Position numbers and translations under genes: made by a program. From Pseudoruegeria sp. HB172150 (lineage in GTDB: Bacteria > Pseudomonadota > Alphaproteobacteria > Rhodobacterales > Rhodobacteraceae), in the NCBI RefSeq assembly GCF_013184805.1, contig NZ_JAATNG010000007.1, positions 222,712 to 286,711 of the forward strand: a stretch of DNA of 64,000 nucleotides, written 5' to 3'. Position 1 is the first letter of the stretch, and each line of letters begins with the position of its first letter. Positions 47,725 to 55,620 of the stretch are shown here, in pieces. The notes beneath the pieces are model-generated. The model was given only the letters and a program-made list of their open reading frames with translations. It did no database searches and had not been told where the DNA came from.

Positions 47725-48033
47725 CTACTTCCTTCCGAGGATCACACCAACAAGAAAGCCGACACCGGCGGCAATGCCAACAGCCATTGCGGGATTTTCT
47801 CGAACGGACGCTTCGGCCTGTTCGTAGGCCTCCAGACCCTTCACTTTCGCCTGACCTACCGCTGCCTCGCCTTGCTCCCGCAGTTGCGCGGCGCGGGTTT
47901 TGCCCATCGTCTTCATGGTTTCGGTCAGCGCCGTGATATCGGCCTTCAGCGTGGCGATCTGCGCCTGCAACTCTTCGACATCCTTCGATGTGGACGTTCC
48001 GTTGCTTTTCGGTGTGGAGGCGGCGGTTGCCAT
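47725..48033 (-). CDS. DUF883/ElaB-YqjD family protein
   Basis: A 102-residue protein with a coiled-coil body (about 18-75) and one C-terminal membrane helix AVGIAAGVGFLVGVILGRK, the tail-anchor typical of ElaB/YqjD proteins that bind ribosomes in stationary phase in E. coli. Short Ser/Thr-rich N-terminus. First gene of a two-gene operon with the holin-like protein; an EcfG-type promoter lies about 65 bases upstream. Confidence 0.88.
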   Translation of the reverse strand: MATAASTPKSNGTSTSKDVEELQAQIATLKADITALTETMKTMGKTRAAQLREQGEAAVGQAKVKGLEAYEQAEASVRENPAMAVGIAAGVGFLVGVILGRK

Positions 48034-48095
48034 GTCAAAACTCCTTGCTTCAAACAGTTCTCTGACGCGCGCTCGCGCGCGATTCTTGGAGATTT

Positions 48096-48120
48096 AACGC
48101 AATTATAGGCCAACGGTTCC
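48096..48120 (-). promoter_or_regulatory. EcfG-type promoter for the DUF883-holin operon
   Basis: On the minus strand: GGAAC (48120-48116), 16-base spacer, CGTT (48099-48096). Confidence 0.78.
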
Positions 48121-48143
48121 CGGTTTCGGCAGAAATCTTTTTG

Positions 48144-48169
48144 GGAACTCTGGCACGAAAACCGGCGTT
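48144..48169 (+). promoter_or_regulatory. EcfG-type promoter for the DUF1328 gene
   Basis: GGAAC (48144-48148), 17-base spacer, CGTT (48166-48169), about 60 bases before the DUF1328 start. It is divergent from the DUF883 promoter. Confidence 0.8.
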
Positions 48170-48230
48170 TCTTCCCCAATACGACGCGTCATGGGACGCG
48201 GACGAAGCTCAAATGCAGGAGGTATGAGAC

Positions 48231-48404
48231 ATGCTTGGTTGGGCTCTTACTTTTCTGGTCGTCGCGCTGATAGCAGCGTTGTTCGGCTTTGGTGGCGTCG
48301 CCTCGGCTTCTGCCGGGATCGCCCAGGTACTGTTCTTCGTCTTCCTGGTCTTGTTCGTGATCGCGCTTATCGCCCGCGCGGTTCAGGGCAAGCCGCCAGT
48401 GTAG
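48231..48404 (+). CDS. DUF1328 (YtjA-like) small membrane protein
   Basis: A 57-residue protein, [20 protein letters not shown] at the start, two helices and [23 protein letters not shown], the standard DUF1328 pattern. AGGAGG lies about 10 bases upstream. Small membrane stress protein of unknown function, expressed from its own EcfG-type promoter. Confidence 0.9.
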   Translation: MLGWALTFLVVALIAALFGFGGVASASAGIAQVLFFVFLVLFVIALIARAVQGKPPV

Positions 48405-48413
48405 GACGAGAAA

Positions 48414-48441
48414 GGCGCGGAGCGGTTCGCCGCTCCGCGCC
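48414..48441. terminator. Bidirectional terminator between DUF1328 and phyR
   Basis: A perfect 12-bp stem, GGCGCGGAGCGG and CCGCTCCGCGCC, closing a TTCG tetraloop, with AAA before it giving TTT on the minus strand. It separates convergent genes. Confidence 0.8.
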
Positions 48442-48523
48442 AACTATTTCCTTGGCACATTCGTGTCTTCGTTTCTGTCGCGCAGAAGAATAAAGCCGAC
48501 AGCCGCCGAAACGGCTGATCAGC

Positions 48524-49351
48524 TCACGCTTCCAAAGTCTCCGTACTCGCAAAGAACATCGCCTGGCTTACCGCCGAGCGCACCTGCTCTTCCGAATAGG
48601 GCTTGGTGATGACAAAGGCCGGCTCCGGCCGTTCCCCTGTCAGCAGGCGTTCCGGGAAAGCGGTGATGAATATCACGGGAGTTTCGCGGGCACCCTTGAG
48701 GATCTCGTTCACCGCATCGATACCGGACGAACCGTCGGCAAGCTGGATATCCGACAGGATCAGGTCCGGTCGTTCCTTCTCTGCCAGCGACACAGCGCCG
48801 GAGGCGGTACGGGCAACGCCTGTGATCGCATGACCCATATCGGCAACGATCCCCTGCAGGTCCATCGCAATGATCGCTTCGTCTTCGATCACCAGAACAC
48901 TGCCTTTCACGCTGTCCTCCATCTCGCGACGCGCGATCGACACCAGTTCTTTCACTTCGTCGATGTCGGTTTGCATGATCTCGGCAATCTCTTCGACCGA
49001 GAACTCTTCGACCGTGTGCAGCAAAAGCGCCTCGCGGGTGTTCGCGGTCAGCTTCTCGAGATGGCGTTGAGCCCGCTTCGCGATACCGATGTCTTCGCCA
49101 CCCTCGACGGGGGCACCGGCACTGCTCCAGATCAGGTGGAAGGCGCGGAACAGCGCCACCTTGTCGGATAATCCCTGATCGAAGACCGACCGGTCGACCA
49201 GCAACGCCTCCAGCGTTGCTGCAGCGTAGTTATCCCCTGACGACTGACTCCCCGTAAGCGCGCGCGCATAGCGGCGAAGATAGGGTAGCAGCCCGGCCAC
49301 TTTCACCGACAGGAAATCACTCTCTTTGTCCATTGGCATGGTCAGTCCCAT
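48524..49351 (-). CDS. phyR: Anti-anti-sigma response regulator PhyR
   Basis: Master switch of the alphaproteobacterial general stress response. The 275-residue protein combines an N-terminal sigma-factor-like domain (about 12-145, with the sigma4-like EFSVEEIAEIMQTDIDEV) and a C-terminal receiver: VIEDEAIIAMD, phospho-acceptor Asp201 in LSDIQLADGSSG, Thr230, Lys250. When phosphorylated it binds NepR and frees EcfG. It lies next to nepR-ecfG in the divergent direction, sharing one promoter region. Codons 5 and 7 are alternative ATGs; none has a strong ribosome site. Confidence 0.96.
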   Translation of the reverse strand: MGLTMPMDKESDFLSVKVAGLLPYLRRYARALTGSQSSGDNYAAATLEALLVDRSVFDQGLSDKVALFRAFHLIWSSAGAPVEGGEDIGIAKRAQRHLEKLTANTREALLLHTVEEFSVEEIAEIMQTDIDEVKELVSIARREMEDSVKGSVLVIEDEAIIAMDLQGIVADMGHAITGVARTASGAVSLAEKERPDLILSDIQLADGSSGIDAVNEILKGARETPVIFITAFPERLLTGERPEPAFVITKPYSEEQVRSAVSQAMFFASTETLEA

Positions 49352-49367
49352 TTTTTTGCATTTTCAT

Positions 49368-49399
49368 GGAACCAAACGCTCGGCGGCGCGTTCGGTTCC
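49368..49399. promoter_or_regulatory. Overlapping face-to-face EcfG promoters for phyR and nepR-ecfG
   Basis: One 32-base element holds two EcfG-type promoters. Plus strand: GGAAC 49368-49372, 16-base spacer, CGTT 49389-49392. Minus strand: GGAAC 49399-49395, 16-base spacer, CGTT 49378-49375. Each -35 lies just beyond the other's -10, so the element is near-palindromic. Confidence 0.85.
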
Positions 49400-49470
49400 C
49401 GACTCTGACGGAAAAAATGCGCGCATGAAAAACGTCGCGCAAGGGTGGGCGTCGTGAATTGGAAGGTAGG

Positions 49471-49623
49471 ATGAATCGAGAACGGGACCAATCGCATCTG
49501 GAGCAGCAGATCGATGAGAACCTCCGCAAGGTCTATCAAAGGACCGTGGAAGAGGAGGTTCCCGACCGGCTGTTGAGCTTGCTTAAGCAGCTCAAGGAGC
49601 AGGATGCACCAAATGAACGCTGA
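49471..49623 (+). CDS. nepR: Anti-sigma factor NepR
   Basis: A 50-residue protein with the NepR core IDENLRKVYQRTVEEEVPDRLLSLLKQL, the two amphipathic helices that clamp EcfG or the PhyR sigma-like domain. GGAAGG precedes the ATG by five bases. It overlaps ecfG by 20 bases, so anti-sigma and sigma are produced together, as in related genomes. Too short to be found by usual length cutoffs. Confidence 0.93.
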   Translation: MNRERDQSHLEQQIDENLRKVYQRTVEEEVPDRLLSLLKQLKEQDAPNER

Positions 49624-50194
49624 CGCTGCGTCCGGTAAGGACCCGCGCGACGAAGTGGTTGAGCATTTGCCGGCCATGCGCGCGTTCGCAATGAGTTTGA
49701 CGCGGGAATCCGCAGCAGCCGATGATCTTGTGCAGGACACGATCCTGAAAGCCTGGAAGAATTTCGACAAATTCTCCAAGGGCACAAATCTGCGCGCCTG
49801 GCTGTTCACGATCCTTCGCAACACGTTCTATTCGAACCTGCGCAAAAGCCGCCGCGAGGTGCCCGACGTGGACGGCGCGATGGCAGCTACGCTTTCGGAA
49901 AAGCCCGCGCATGATGGCAGGCTGGCAATGGCCGATTTCGAAAAGGTGTTCGCCGACCTGCCGGTAGAACAGCGCGAGGCGCTCATCCTGGTCGGCGCGT
50001 CGGGCCTCTCCTACGAGGAAGCGGCCGAAACCTGCGGTGTGGCAATCGGGACGATCAAGAGCCGTGTAAACCGCGGTCGTGCGCGGTTGGTGGAATTGCT
50101 GAACCTTAACGATGATGAAGCGCTCGAGATGACCGACAGTGCTACCCTCGCGGTTGTGACCAATACCGCTCTGCCGAGGAAGAACATCGCTTGA
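49604..50194 (+). CDS. ecfG: ECF sigma factor EcfG
   Basis: A 196-residue ECF15 sigma factor directing the general stress response. Sigma2 reads MSLTRESAAADDLVQDTILKAWKNFDKF, and sigma4 reads DLPVEQREALILVGASGLSYEEAAETCGVAIGTIKSRVNRGRARL. The ATG at 49604 is supported by AAGGAG six bases upstream; the ATG at 49613 is a poorer fit. It should recognise GGAAC-N16-17-CGTT, found six times in this window. Its end overlaps the kinase start (TTGA). Confidence 0.95.
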   Translation: MHQMNADAASGKDPRDEVVEHLPAMRAFAMSLTRESAAADDLVQDTILKAWKNFDKFSKGTNLRAWLFTILRNTFYSNLRKSRREVPDVDGAMAATLSEKPAHDGRLAMADFEKVFADLPVEQREALILVGASGLSYEEAAETCGVAIGTIKSRVNRGRARLVELLNLNDDEALEMTDSATLAVVTNTALPRKNIA

Positions 50195-51939
50195 TCGCGA
50201 AACTTCGGGAGACGAGCCAGTCGCTGACCTTTCGGATCGCGGCGTTACTGGCGCTTGCGCTGCTGCCGATCGGATTGATCTCGGTGGCAACGACCTTCCA
50301 GCTATTGCGTCAGGCTGACCGCAAGGCCGAAACGAACCTCCTCGCTCTGACCTCCGAGGCGGCGGCGCCAGAGGAATCTTTTGTGCGTACCGGCATCGGG
50401 GCGGCGACGATGTTCGCCTCGATGATCCCGGGCCTGAAGGACACCGACTGGGATTGCCAGGTCGCGATGCGCAATTTCGTCGAGCAGTCAGAAGCCTACA
50501 TCTTCGCGGGCTACGTTACCGCGGACGGGACCATCGAATGCGCCTCCGACGGGGAAGGCATGGATGTCTCCAGCCGCGAGATCTACAAGGACATGGTCGC
50601 GGATCCACGCATGCGCGTAACCGTAGCGCCAGAGGCTGCCGTCTCCCGGACGTCCGTGGTCCTTATCGGCGTCCCCGTTATCTCGAATGGCGCTTTTGAC
50701 GGTTACGTCGCCGTCTCGCTGCCGCACGGGGCCCTTTTCCGGCCGCTGGACGAGATCTCCGCCGACCGGCCGCTCAACCTGCTGACCTACAACTCGGATG
50801 CCGAGCCTCTGACAGCCAGCGGCGGCCTGGACACTGCGTCGCAATTCCTGCCCGCCAACGTCGCCCTGGAAGATCTCGTCGTCGACGAGGAACTGGCGTT
50901 TATCGACTACACGCGGAATGGCGACCTTCGTGTGTTTGCCGTTGTGCCCATCGTCGAAGGACAGGTGTTTGCGCTGGGCAGCTGGGCCCATGAGCGCAAT
51001 GCGGTGCTTGAGGGCCTCAGTATCACCAGTTCGATGTTTTTCCCGATTGCCATGTGGCTGGTTTGTCTTGGCGTGGCCTTTTTCGCCGTGCAGCGGATGG
51101 TGATCCGGCCAACCCGCAACCTGCGCGCGCGAATGCTGCAATTCATGCGCTCGCGCCGGCTTACGGAACCGAAGGACGACCGCGCTGTCCCTCGCGAGCT
51201 TCGCGACATGGAAGACACCTGGATGCGGCTGGCCGAGAACGTGCTGCATGACGAGGCGGAGCTGTACGACACCATTCACCAGCGCACCGTGCTGCTGAAG
51301 GAAGTGCATCACCGCGTGAAGAACAACCTGCAGCTCATCGTCTCGATCCTGAACATGAAGGTGCGCAATGCAGAACGGGGATCCGAGGTGCGATATGCGC
51401 TCGGCGATATCCGTGACCGCGTGATGGGTATCGCCAGGGTTCACCAGAATCTCTACGAAACCTCCACCGCTGAGCGGGTCCATGTCGGTGAGCTTCTGCG
51501 CACCATCGTCACACAGATCGTGCAGTCCGGCATTTCTCATCCCGAAGACATCGACTTCACCGAGCATTACGACGATATCGTCGTCTATCCCGACCAGGCG
51601 GTTCCGCTGGCGCTGGCTGTGACCGAATTGCTGACCAACGCCTTGAAGCACTTTGGCGACCCGCAGCAAACCCGGCCGAGCCTTTCGGTAAGTCTGAACC
51701 GTGATGGCGAGAACCGCGCCAAGCTCGTGGTCTGCAACTCGATCTGCGATCAGCCTACAGAGGGCGAACCGCCCGCCGGCTCCGGGCTTGGCCTCGCGCT
51801 GGTGACAGCCTTCAGTCAGCAGATCGAGGGGACCGCGGAAACCGAACAGGACGAGGAACAATTCTGCGTCACGCTGCGTTTCCCAATCGCCGAGTTTGTT
51901 GAAAGTGATCTGCCCGCCGAGCTTGCCCTGGCGGAGTAA
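50191..51939 (+). CDS. HisKA_2-family sensor kinase (PhyK-like)
   Basis: A 582-residue membrane kinase: two helices (about 13-38 and 275-300) flank a periplasmic sensor domain of about 235 residues (PAS/dCache-like), then a HAMP-like region and a HisKA_2-HATPase module, with the phosphorylated histidine in LLKEVHHRVKNNLQLIVSIL and the N box in VTELLTNALKHF, G box in GSGLGLALV. It starts with TTG at 50191, overlapping the ecfG stop (TTGA), with AGGAAG upstream. Its place in the nepR-ecfG operon makes PhyR its probable target. Confidence 0.9.
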   Translation: MIAKLRETSQSLTFRIAALLALALLPIGLISVATTFQLLRQADRKAETNLLALTSEAAAPEESFVRTGIGAATMFASMIPGLKDTDWDCQVAMRNFVEQSEAYIFAGYVTADGTIECASDGEGMDVSSREIYKDMVADPRMRVTVAPEAAVSRTSVVLIGVPVISNGAFDGYVAVSLPHGALFRPLDEISADRPLNLLTYNSDAEPLTASGGLDTASQFLPANVALEDLVVDEELAFIDYTRNGDLRVFAVVPIVEGQVFALGSWAHERNAVLEGLSITSSMFFPIAMWLVCLGVAFFAVQRMVIRPTRNLRARMLQFMRSRRLTEPKDDRAVPRELRDMEDTWMRLAENVLHDEAELYDTIHQRTVLLKEVHHRVKNNLQLIVSILNMKVRNAERGSEVRYALGDIRDRVMGIARVHQNLYETSTAERVHVGELLRTIVTQIVQSGISHPEDIDFTEHYDDIVVYPDQAVPLALAVTELLTNALKHFGDPQQTRPSLSVSLNRDGENRAKLVVCNSICDQPTEGEPPAGSGLGLALVTAFSQQIEGTAETEQDEEQFCVTLRFPIAEFVESDLPAELALAE

Positions 51940-51946
51940 CCCCGCG

Positions 51947-53494
51947 ATGAAAGATATGGCCCAGGCAAAGGCCTCCGCACCGGAGGTGTTGATCACGGCG
52001 GAGGAAGCCTACCCCGTTTTCGAACGGCGGGTTCTGGCTGCGCGCGAGCAGATCGTCATGGGCTTCCGCATTTTCGACCCGACTACCCGGCTGCACTCCG
52101 AAGAGGCCAAAGCTGTCGGCGACACCTGGGCCGATCTTCTGCTCGACGCGCTGGAACGCGGTGTCCGCATAGAGATCCACCTGTCAGATTTCGATCCAGT
52201 CGCGGCAACCGACCTGCATGAGATCTGCTGGCGTTCGGTCCGCGTGCTTTGCGGTGTCCGCGAGATCGCCGGCCCCGCCGGCAAGAACCTGACAGTCCAC
52301 CCCGAAATCCACCCGGCCAAGACCGGCGCCGTCGCCCGGGTCTTCTTCTGGCCCTTCGTCGCCGCCAAGATGCGCCAGCTCGTGCGCCGGATCGAACAGG
52401 ACAACCCGGCATCACACCGCCGCCGTGTGCTGAAATACATCCCCGGCTTCGCCTACCTGCACGATCGCTACAAAGGGCGCCCGGTCTTTTCCTTTCCGGC
52501 CTCGCATCATCAGAAGCTGGCGAGTTTCGACGACCGTTGGCTCTATATCGGCGGGCTCGACTTGAACGAACGGCGCTGGGATCGCAAGGACCACGACCGC
52601 CCCGCACAGGAAACCTGGCACGACGTTCAGGTGCTGGTCGACGATCCCGAGGCCGCCACATCGGCCCGCCGCCACCTCGAATGCTACAACGCCACCGCCG
52701 CCGGCCATCACGAGGTGATAGACACACCGGGGATTCTGCGCACCCTGTCCCAGGATCAGAGCCATCGCAGGCCGTGGTCAATGGCGCCCCGCACCATCGT
52801 GCATGAACTGGCCGACATCCATCACGAGGGCATCCGCAAGGCGAAACGCCTGATCTATCTCGAAACCCAGTTCTTCCGCGACCGGAAGCTGGCCAGCGCG
52901 CTGGCCCGCCGCGCGCGCGAGAACCCCGATCTGCATCTCATCCTGATCCTCCCCGCCGCGCCGGAAACCGTCGCCTTCTTCAAGAACCCGAAACTCGACG
53001 GCCGCTACGGCGACTTCCTGCAGTCGCGGTGCCTGCGCAAGATCCGCCGCGCCTTTCATGGTCGCCTGCTGATCGCCAGCCCGGTGCAGCAACGGCGCAC
53101 CAACGGCGTCGATGTCGATGCCGACCGCGCCAGCCTCGCCGACGCCCCGATCATCTATGTCCATGCCAAGGTCTCGATCTTCGATGACGAGCTCGGCATC
53201 ATCTCCTCCGCGAACCTCAACGGCCGCTCCCTGCGCTGGGATACCGAGGCTGGCGTCGCATTCCGCGAACCGGAGAATGTCATGCGCCTGCGAGAGCAGG
53301 TCATCCGGCACTGGCTGCCCGACGACCCGGAGGCTTTGACGCCCGAGTCCGGCTTTGCCCATTGGCGGAAAATCGTGCGGGAAAACAACACCCTGCCGCC
53401 GGAAGACCGCCACGGCTACCTCGTGCCCTACGACCGGAAAGCGGCCGAGGCCACGGCCCTGCCGCTCCCCGGCATGCCCGAGGAAATGGTCTAG
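51947..53494 (+). CDS. Phospholipase D family protein
   Basis: A 515-residue protein with two HKD catalytic motifs: H188-x-K190-(x)4-D195 in SHHQKLASFD, and HAKVSIFDDELGIISSANLNGRS in the C-terminal half. The HKD pair indicates phosphodiesterase or transphosphatidylase activity, for example on phospholipids. There is no signal peptide. It follows the kinase after seven bases, inside the stress operon, so a membrane-remodelling role in stress is plausible. Convergent with the methyltransferase; stops overlap. Confidence 0.9.
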   Translation: MKDMAQAKASAPEVLITAEEAYPVFERRVLAAREQIVMGFRIFDPTTRLHSEEAKAVGDTWADLLLDALERGVRIEIHLSDFDPVAATDLHEICWRSVRVLCGVREIAGPAGKNLTVHPEIHPAKTGAVARVFFWPFVAAKMRQLVRRIEQDNPASHRRRVLKYIPGFAYLHDRYKGRPVFSFPASHHQKLASFDDRWLYIGGLDLNERRWDRKDHDRPAQETWHDVQVLVDDPEAATSARRHLECYNATAAGHHEVIDTPGILRTLSQDQSHRRPWSMAPRTIVHELADIHHEGIRKAKRLIYLETQFFRDRKLASALARRARENPDLHLILILPAAPETVAFFKNPKLDGRYGDFLQSRCLRKIRRAFHGRLLIASPVQQRRTNGVDVDADRASLADAPIIYVHAKVSIFDDELGIISSANLNGRSLRWDTEAGVAFREPENVMRLREQVIRHWLPDDPEALTPESGFAHWRKIVRENNTLPPEDRHGYLVPYDRKAAEATALPLPGMPEEMV

Positions 53495-54132
53495 CCTGCG
53501 TTTCCGACCCGGCGCAGCAAGGTCACGTTGTCCAGTACAGTGGCCGTCTGCCCGTCCGGCCCGTTGGCAATCCGCTCCATCCCACCGACCTGAACGCGTT
53601 CCCAGTCGCCCTCATTGACCAGAAGACTCGCCAGCGTCTCTTCCGCCGTCGGGAACTGCGCATCCTCATCCGACCAGGACCACGGCGCCCGCGACCCGTG
53701 ATCCACGATCAGCAGATGGCCCCCACGTGCCACTGCCTGCGCCGCACGTTGAAAAACCGCCTCACGCGGGTGAGCGGCCAGAAAGCTCGCCGCGATGAGG
53801 TCATAGAGCCCTTCCGGAAACGTCTGTGTCAGATCGTGCCGCTCGAACGCGATCCGGTCCGCAACGCCAGCCTTCGCCGCATTCGCGGCGGCATAGTCCA
53901 GCGCGGTCTGTGAAATCTCCACCGCGGTCACGGTCCAGCCCTGTCCCGCCAGCCAGACGGCGTCGTCGCCCTTCCCGCACCCCAGTTCCAGCGCCCGGCC
54001 CGGAGCGAGCGGTTCGACGAACCGGCGAAGCATCTCTCCGGGCCGTCCGCTCGAGGCCGGAGAACCGGAGCTATAGCGCGCCTCCCAGAAGCCCGCCTGA
54101 TCTGCCCGCATTTCCTCGATCCAGCTGCCCAT
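53491..54132 (-). CDS. SAM-dependent methyltransferase, class I
   Basis: A 213-residue methyltransferase. Motif I is ALELGCGKGDDAVWLAGQG, motif II VTAVEIS, and the post-I acidic residue and DLIAASFLAAH follow. The N-terminal 40 residues have FWEARYSSGSPASSGRPGEML. This resembles TehB or cyclopropane-like small-molecule methyltransferases; the substrate is unknown. The upstream region contains three GTTACGT copies. Confidence 0.85.
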   Translation of the reverse strand: MGSWIEEMRADQAGFWEARYSSGSPASSGRPGEMLRRFVEPLAPGRALELGCGKGDDAVWLAGQGWTVTAVEISQTALDYAAANAAKAGVADRIAFERHDLTQTFPEGLYDLIAASFLAAHPREAVFQRAAQAVARGGHLLIVDHGSRAPWSWSDEDAQFPTAEETLASLLVNEGDWERVQVGGMERIANGPDGQTATVLDNVTLLRRVGNAG

Positions 54133-54145
54133 CGCGTTTTCTCCA

Positions 54146-54213
54146 GTTACGTACTTTCACAAGTTACGTGACTGATCCGACGCCGTCAACTCAGGAAACA
54201 TCTCTTGTTACGT
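54146..54213. repeat. Three GTTACGT motifs upstream of the methyltransferase
   Basis: GTTACGT at 54146-54152, 54163-54169 and 54207-54213. The second copy lies in TCACAAGTTACGTGA, an imperfect palindrome, and the third in TTGTTACGTGAAA. Possible operators for a regulator of the minus-strand methyltransferase. Confidence 0.4.
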
Positions 54214-54275
54214 GAAAACCCGGGAGCATTCGCTGCTCGCCGGAACAGCCACCGCACCAGAAGAAAACCGCGCAT

Positions 54276-54303
54276 AAAAAAGGGCCGCGCCTAAGCGCGG
54301 CCC
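54276..54303 (-). terminator. Terminator of the two-barrel PRC gene
   Basis: Stem GGGCCGCGC (54282-54290) and GCGCGGCCC (54295-54303) with a CTAA loop, followed on the minus strand by six T residues. About 28 bases past the gene stop. Confidence 0.88.
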
Positions 54304-54330
54304 AGGTAGTTCTCATGTCAGCCGTTCGGC

Positions 54331-55272
54331 TTACCCGTTGTATTCCGGGCGCTGCTCCAGCTGCTCTTTGGTGGCCGAGACATGCACTTCGACATTCTCG
54401 CTGTCGGCATTCCGGATCACCTGCAGCTCATCAAAGTCGATGGCAATGCGGTGTTCGCCGATGCCCAGGAAACCGCCAACGTCGACGATCGCCTTCTCGA
54501 TGGTGCCGTCTTCTGCAATGACAAGATCCGACACTTCGCCGACATTCTCTTCTTCCGGACCGTAAACACTGGTGCCCTCGATCATCTCGGCGGTCAGGTC
54601 GACCATCTCGACGGTCTCGAAGCCATCACGCTGAACGTCCGGGGCGGTCCAGCCGCTCTCGTCCGACGCCATCTCGGTATCGTCCGCCGGCATCGCTTCA
54701 ATGCTGTCTTCCGAAGCCATCTCGCTGTCGGTCGACGTCGCATCGGCGGACGGTGTCATCGCCGGTTCATCACCGGCACCGGCGCTTTCCTGCTCGGTCG
54801 TTTCCGTCAGGCTGGCGTCGTCAGACTCGGTGCTCATCGGCAGCGCGTCCGACAAATCGAATTCCGGCGCGTCCTCGAACATGGCGCGGCTACCGCTCAC
54901 GACGATGAAATAGTCGTCTGGGTTGTCGCTTTCGGTAACGAACTTCAGTTCGTCCATGCTCACGGCAATCTGGCGCTCGCCGATCCCGAGGAAACCGCCG
55001 ATGTCCAGCAGAACCGCACGGACCTCACCGTCTTCGCCCAGCAGGATGTCGTTGATCTCGCCAACGTCTTCCCAGTCCTGGCGCGCCTCGGCGTTCCAGT
55101 CGGCATCCGCGTCGACGTCCATTTCGGACACGTAAAGGCGCTTGCCGATCAGGTCGCTGGCATAGTGGTCGCCAGCCTGGCTTTCGACGGCAAAGCTCGA
55201 AGAATCGGTCGCGGCAATCGCGGGGCCGGCCATAGCGGCGGCAAGTGCGGTAGTGATAAGCAGCTTACGCAT
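54331..55272 (-). CDS. Exported two-PRC-barrel protein
   Basis: A 313-residue protein with a signal peptide ending at AIAA. It has two PRC-barrel-like domains, residues about 45-125 and about 225-305; each contains a FLGIGE[RH] segment, GGFLGIGERQIAVSMDELKFV and GGFLGIGEHRIAIDFDELQVI, so they arose by duplication. Between them is an acidic, Ser/Glu/Ala-rich linker of about 100 residues. GGAG precedes the ATG. An EcfG-type promoter lies upstream. Envelope stress role inferred. Confidence 0.85.
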   Translation of the reverse strand: MRKLLITTALAAAMAGPAIAATDSSSFAVESQAGDHYASDLIGKRLYVSEMDVDADADWNAEARQDWEDVGEINDILLGEDGEVRAVLLDIGGFLGIGERQIAVSMDELKFVTESDNPDDYFIVVSGSRAMFEDAPEFDLSDALPMSTESDDASLTETTEQESAGAGDEPAMTPSADATSTDSEMASEDSIEAMPADDTEMASDESGWTAPDVQRDGFETVEMVDLTAEMIEGTSVYGPEEENVGEVSDLVIAEDGTIEKAIVDVGGFLGIGEHRIAIDFDELQVIRNADSENVEVHVSATKEQLEQRPEYNG

Positions 55273-55620
55273 AACAGTCTCCATCATGTTTGCGTTCGGG
55301 CGGTCGCGGCGCTGCGCGTCCGCCATTGCATTACCAACGCAGTCATGCCTCCGCTGTTCCCGCACCCAGCGGAAAAATCGCGGCAAGCGGCTGTTTTCAG
55401 GTAATAATCTCTTACCGATTCGGAGCGTTTACGGCGTTCGACGCGCCATTCGGCCTTGGAAAAAAGCGGCAGAGGGCACGCCTGCGCGAGAAACGGGACC
55501 GGGTCCGGCGTTTCGGTAAAAGGCGTCCCGCCGGACATACAAGGGCGCGCACGGGGCGAACAGACAGCACCTCGCGTGAAGCGCTCGGCTTGCCCGCTTC
55601 GCCACCATCGTCCGACGCCG
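55273..55620. other. Gene-free region upstream of the PRC gene and monooxygenase
   Basis: About 350 bases without a convincing gene; only one EcfG-type promoter (55336-55360) can be named. The right half has GC-rich, low-information sequence and the end of the monooxygenase gene follows. Confidence 0.5.
55336..55360 (-). promoter_or_regulatory. EcfG-type promoter for the two-barrel PRC gene
   Basis: Minus strand: GGAAC (55360-55356), 16-base spacer, CGTT (55339-55336), about 65 bases upstream of the start. Confidence 0.8.

Noticed and set aside
47371..48033. Phage remnant suggested by the holin-like protein
   Set aside because: The protein pairs with a DUF883 gene and an EcfG-type promoter; no other phage genes are present, so it is a stress membrane protein.
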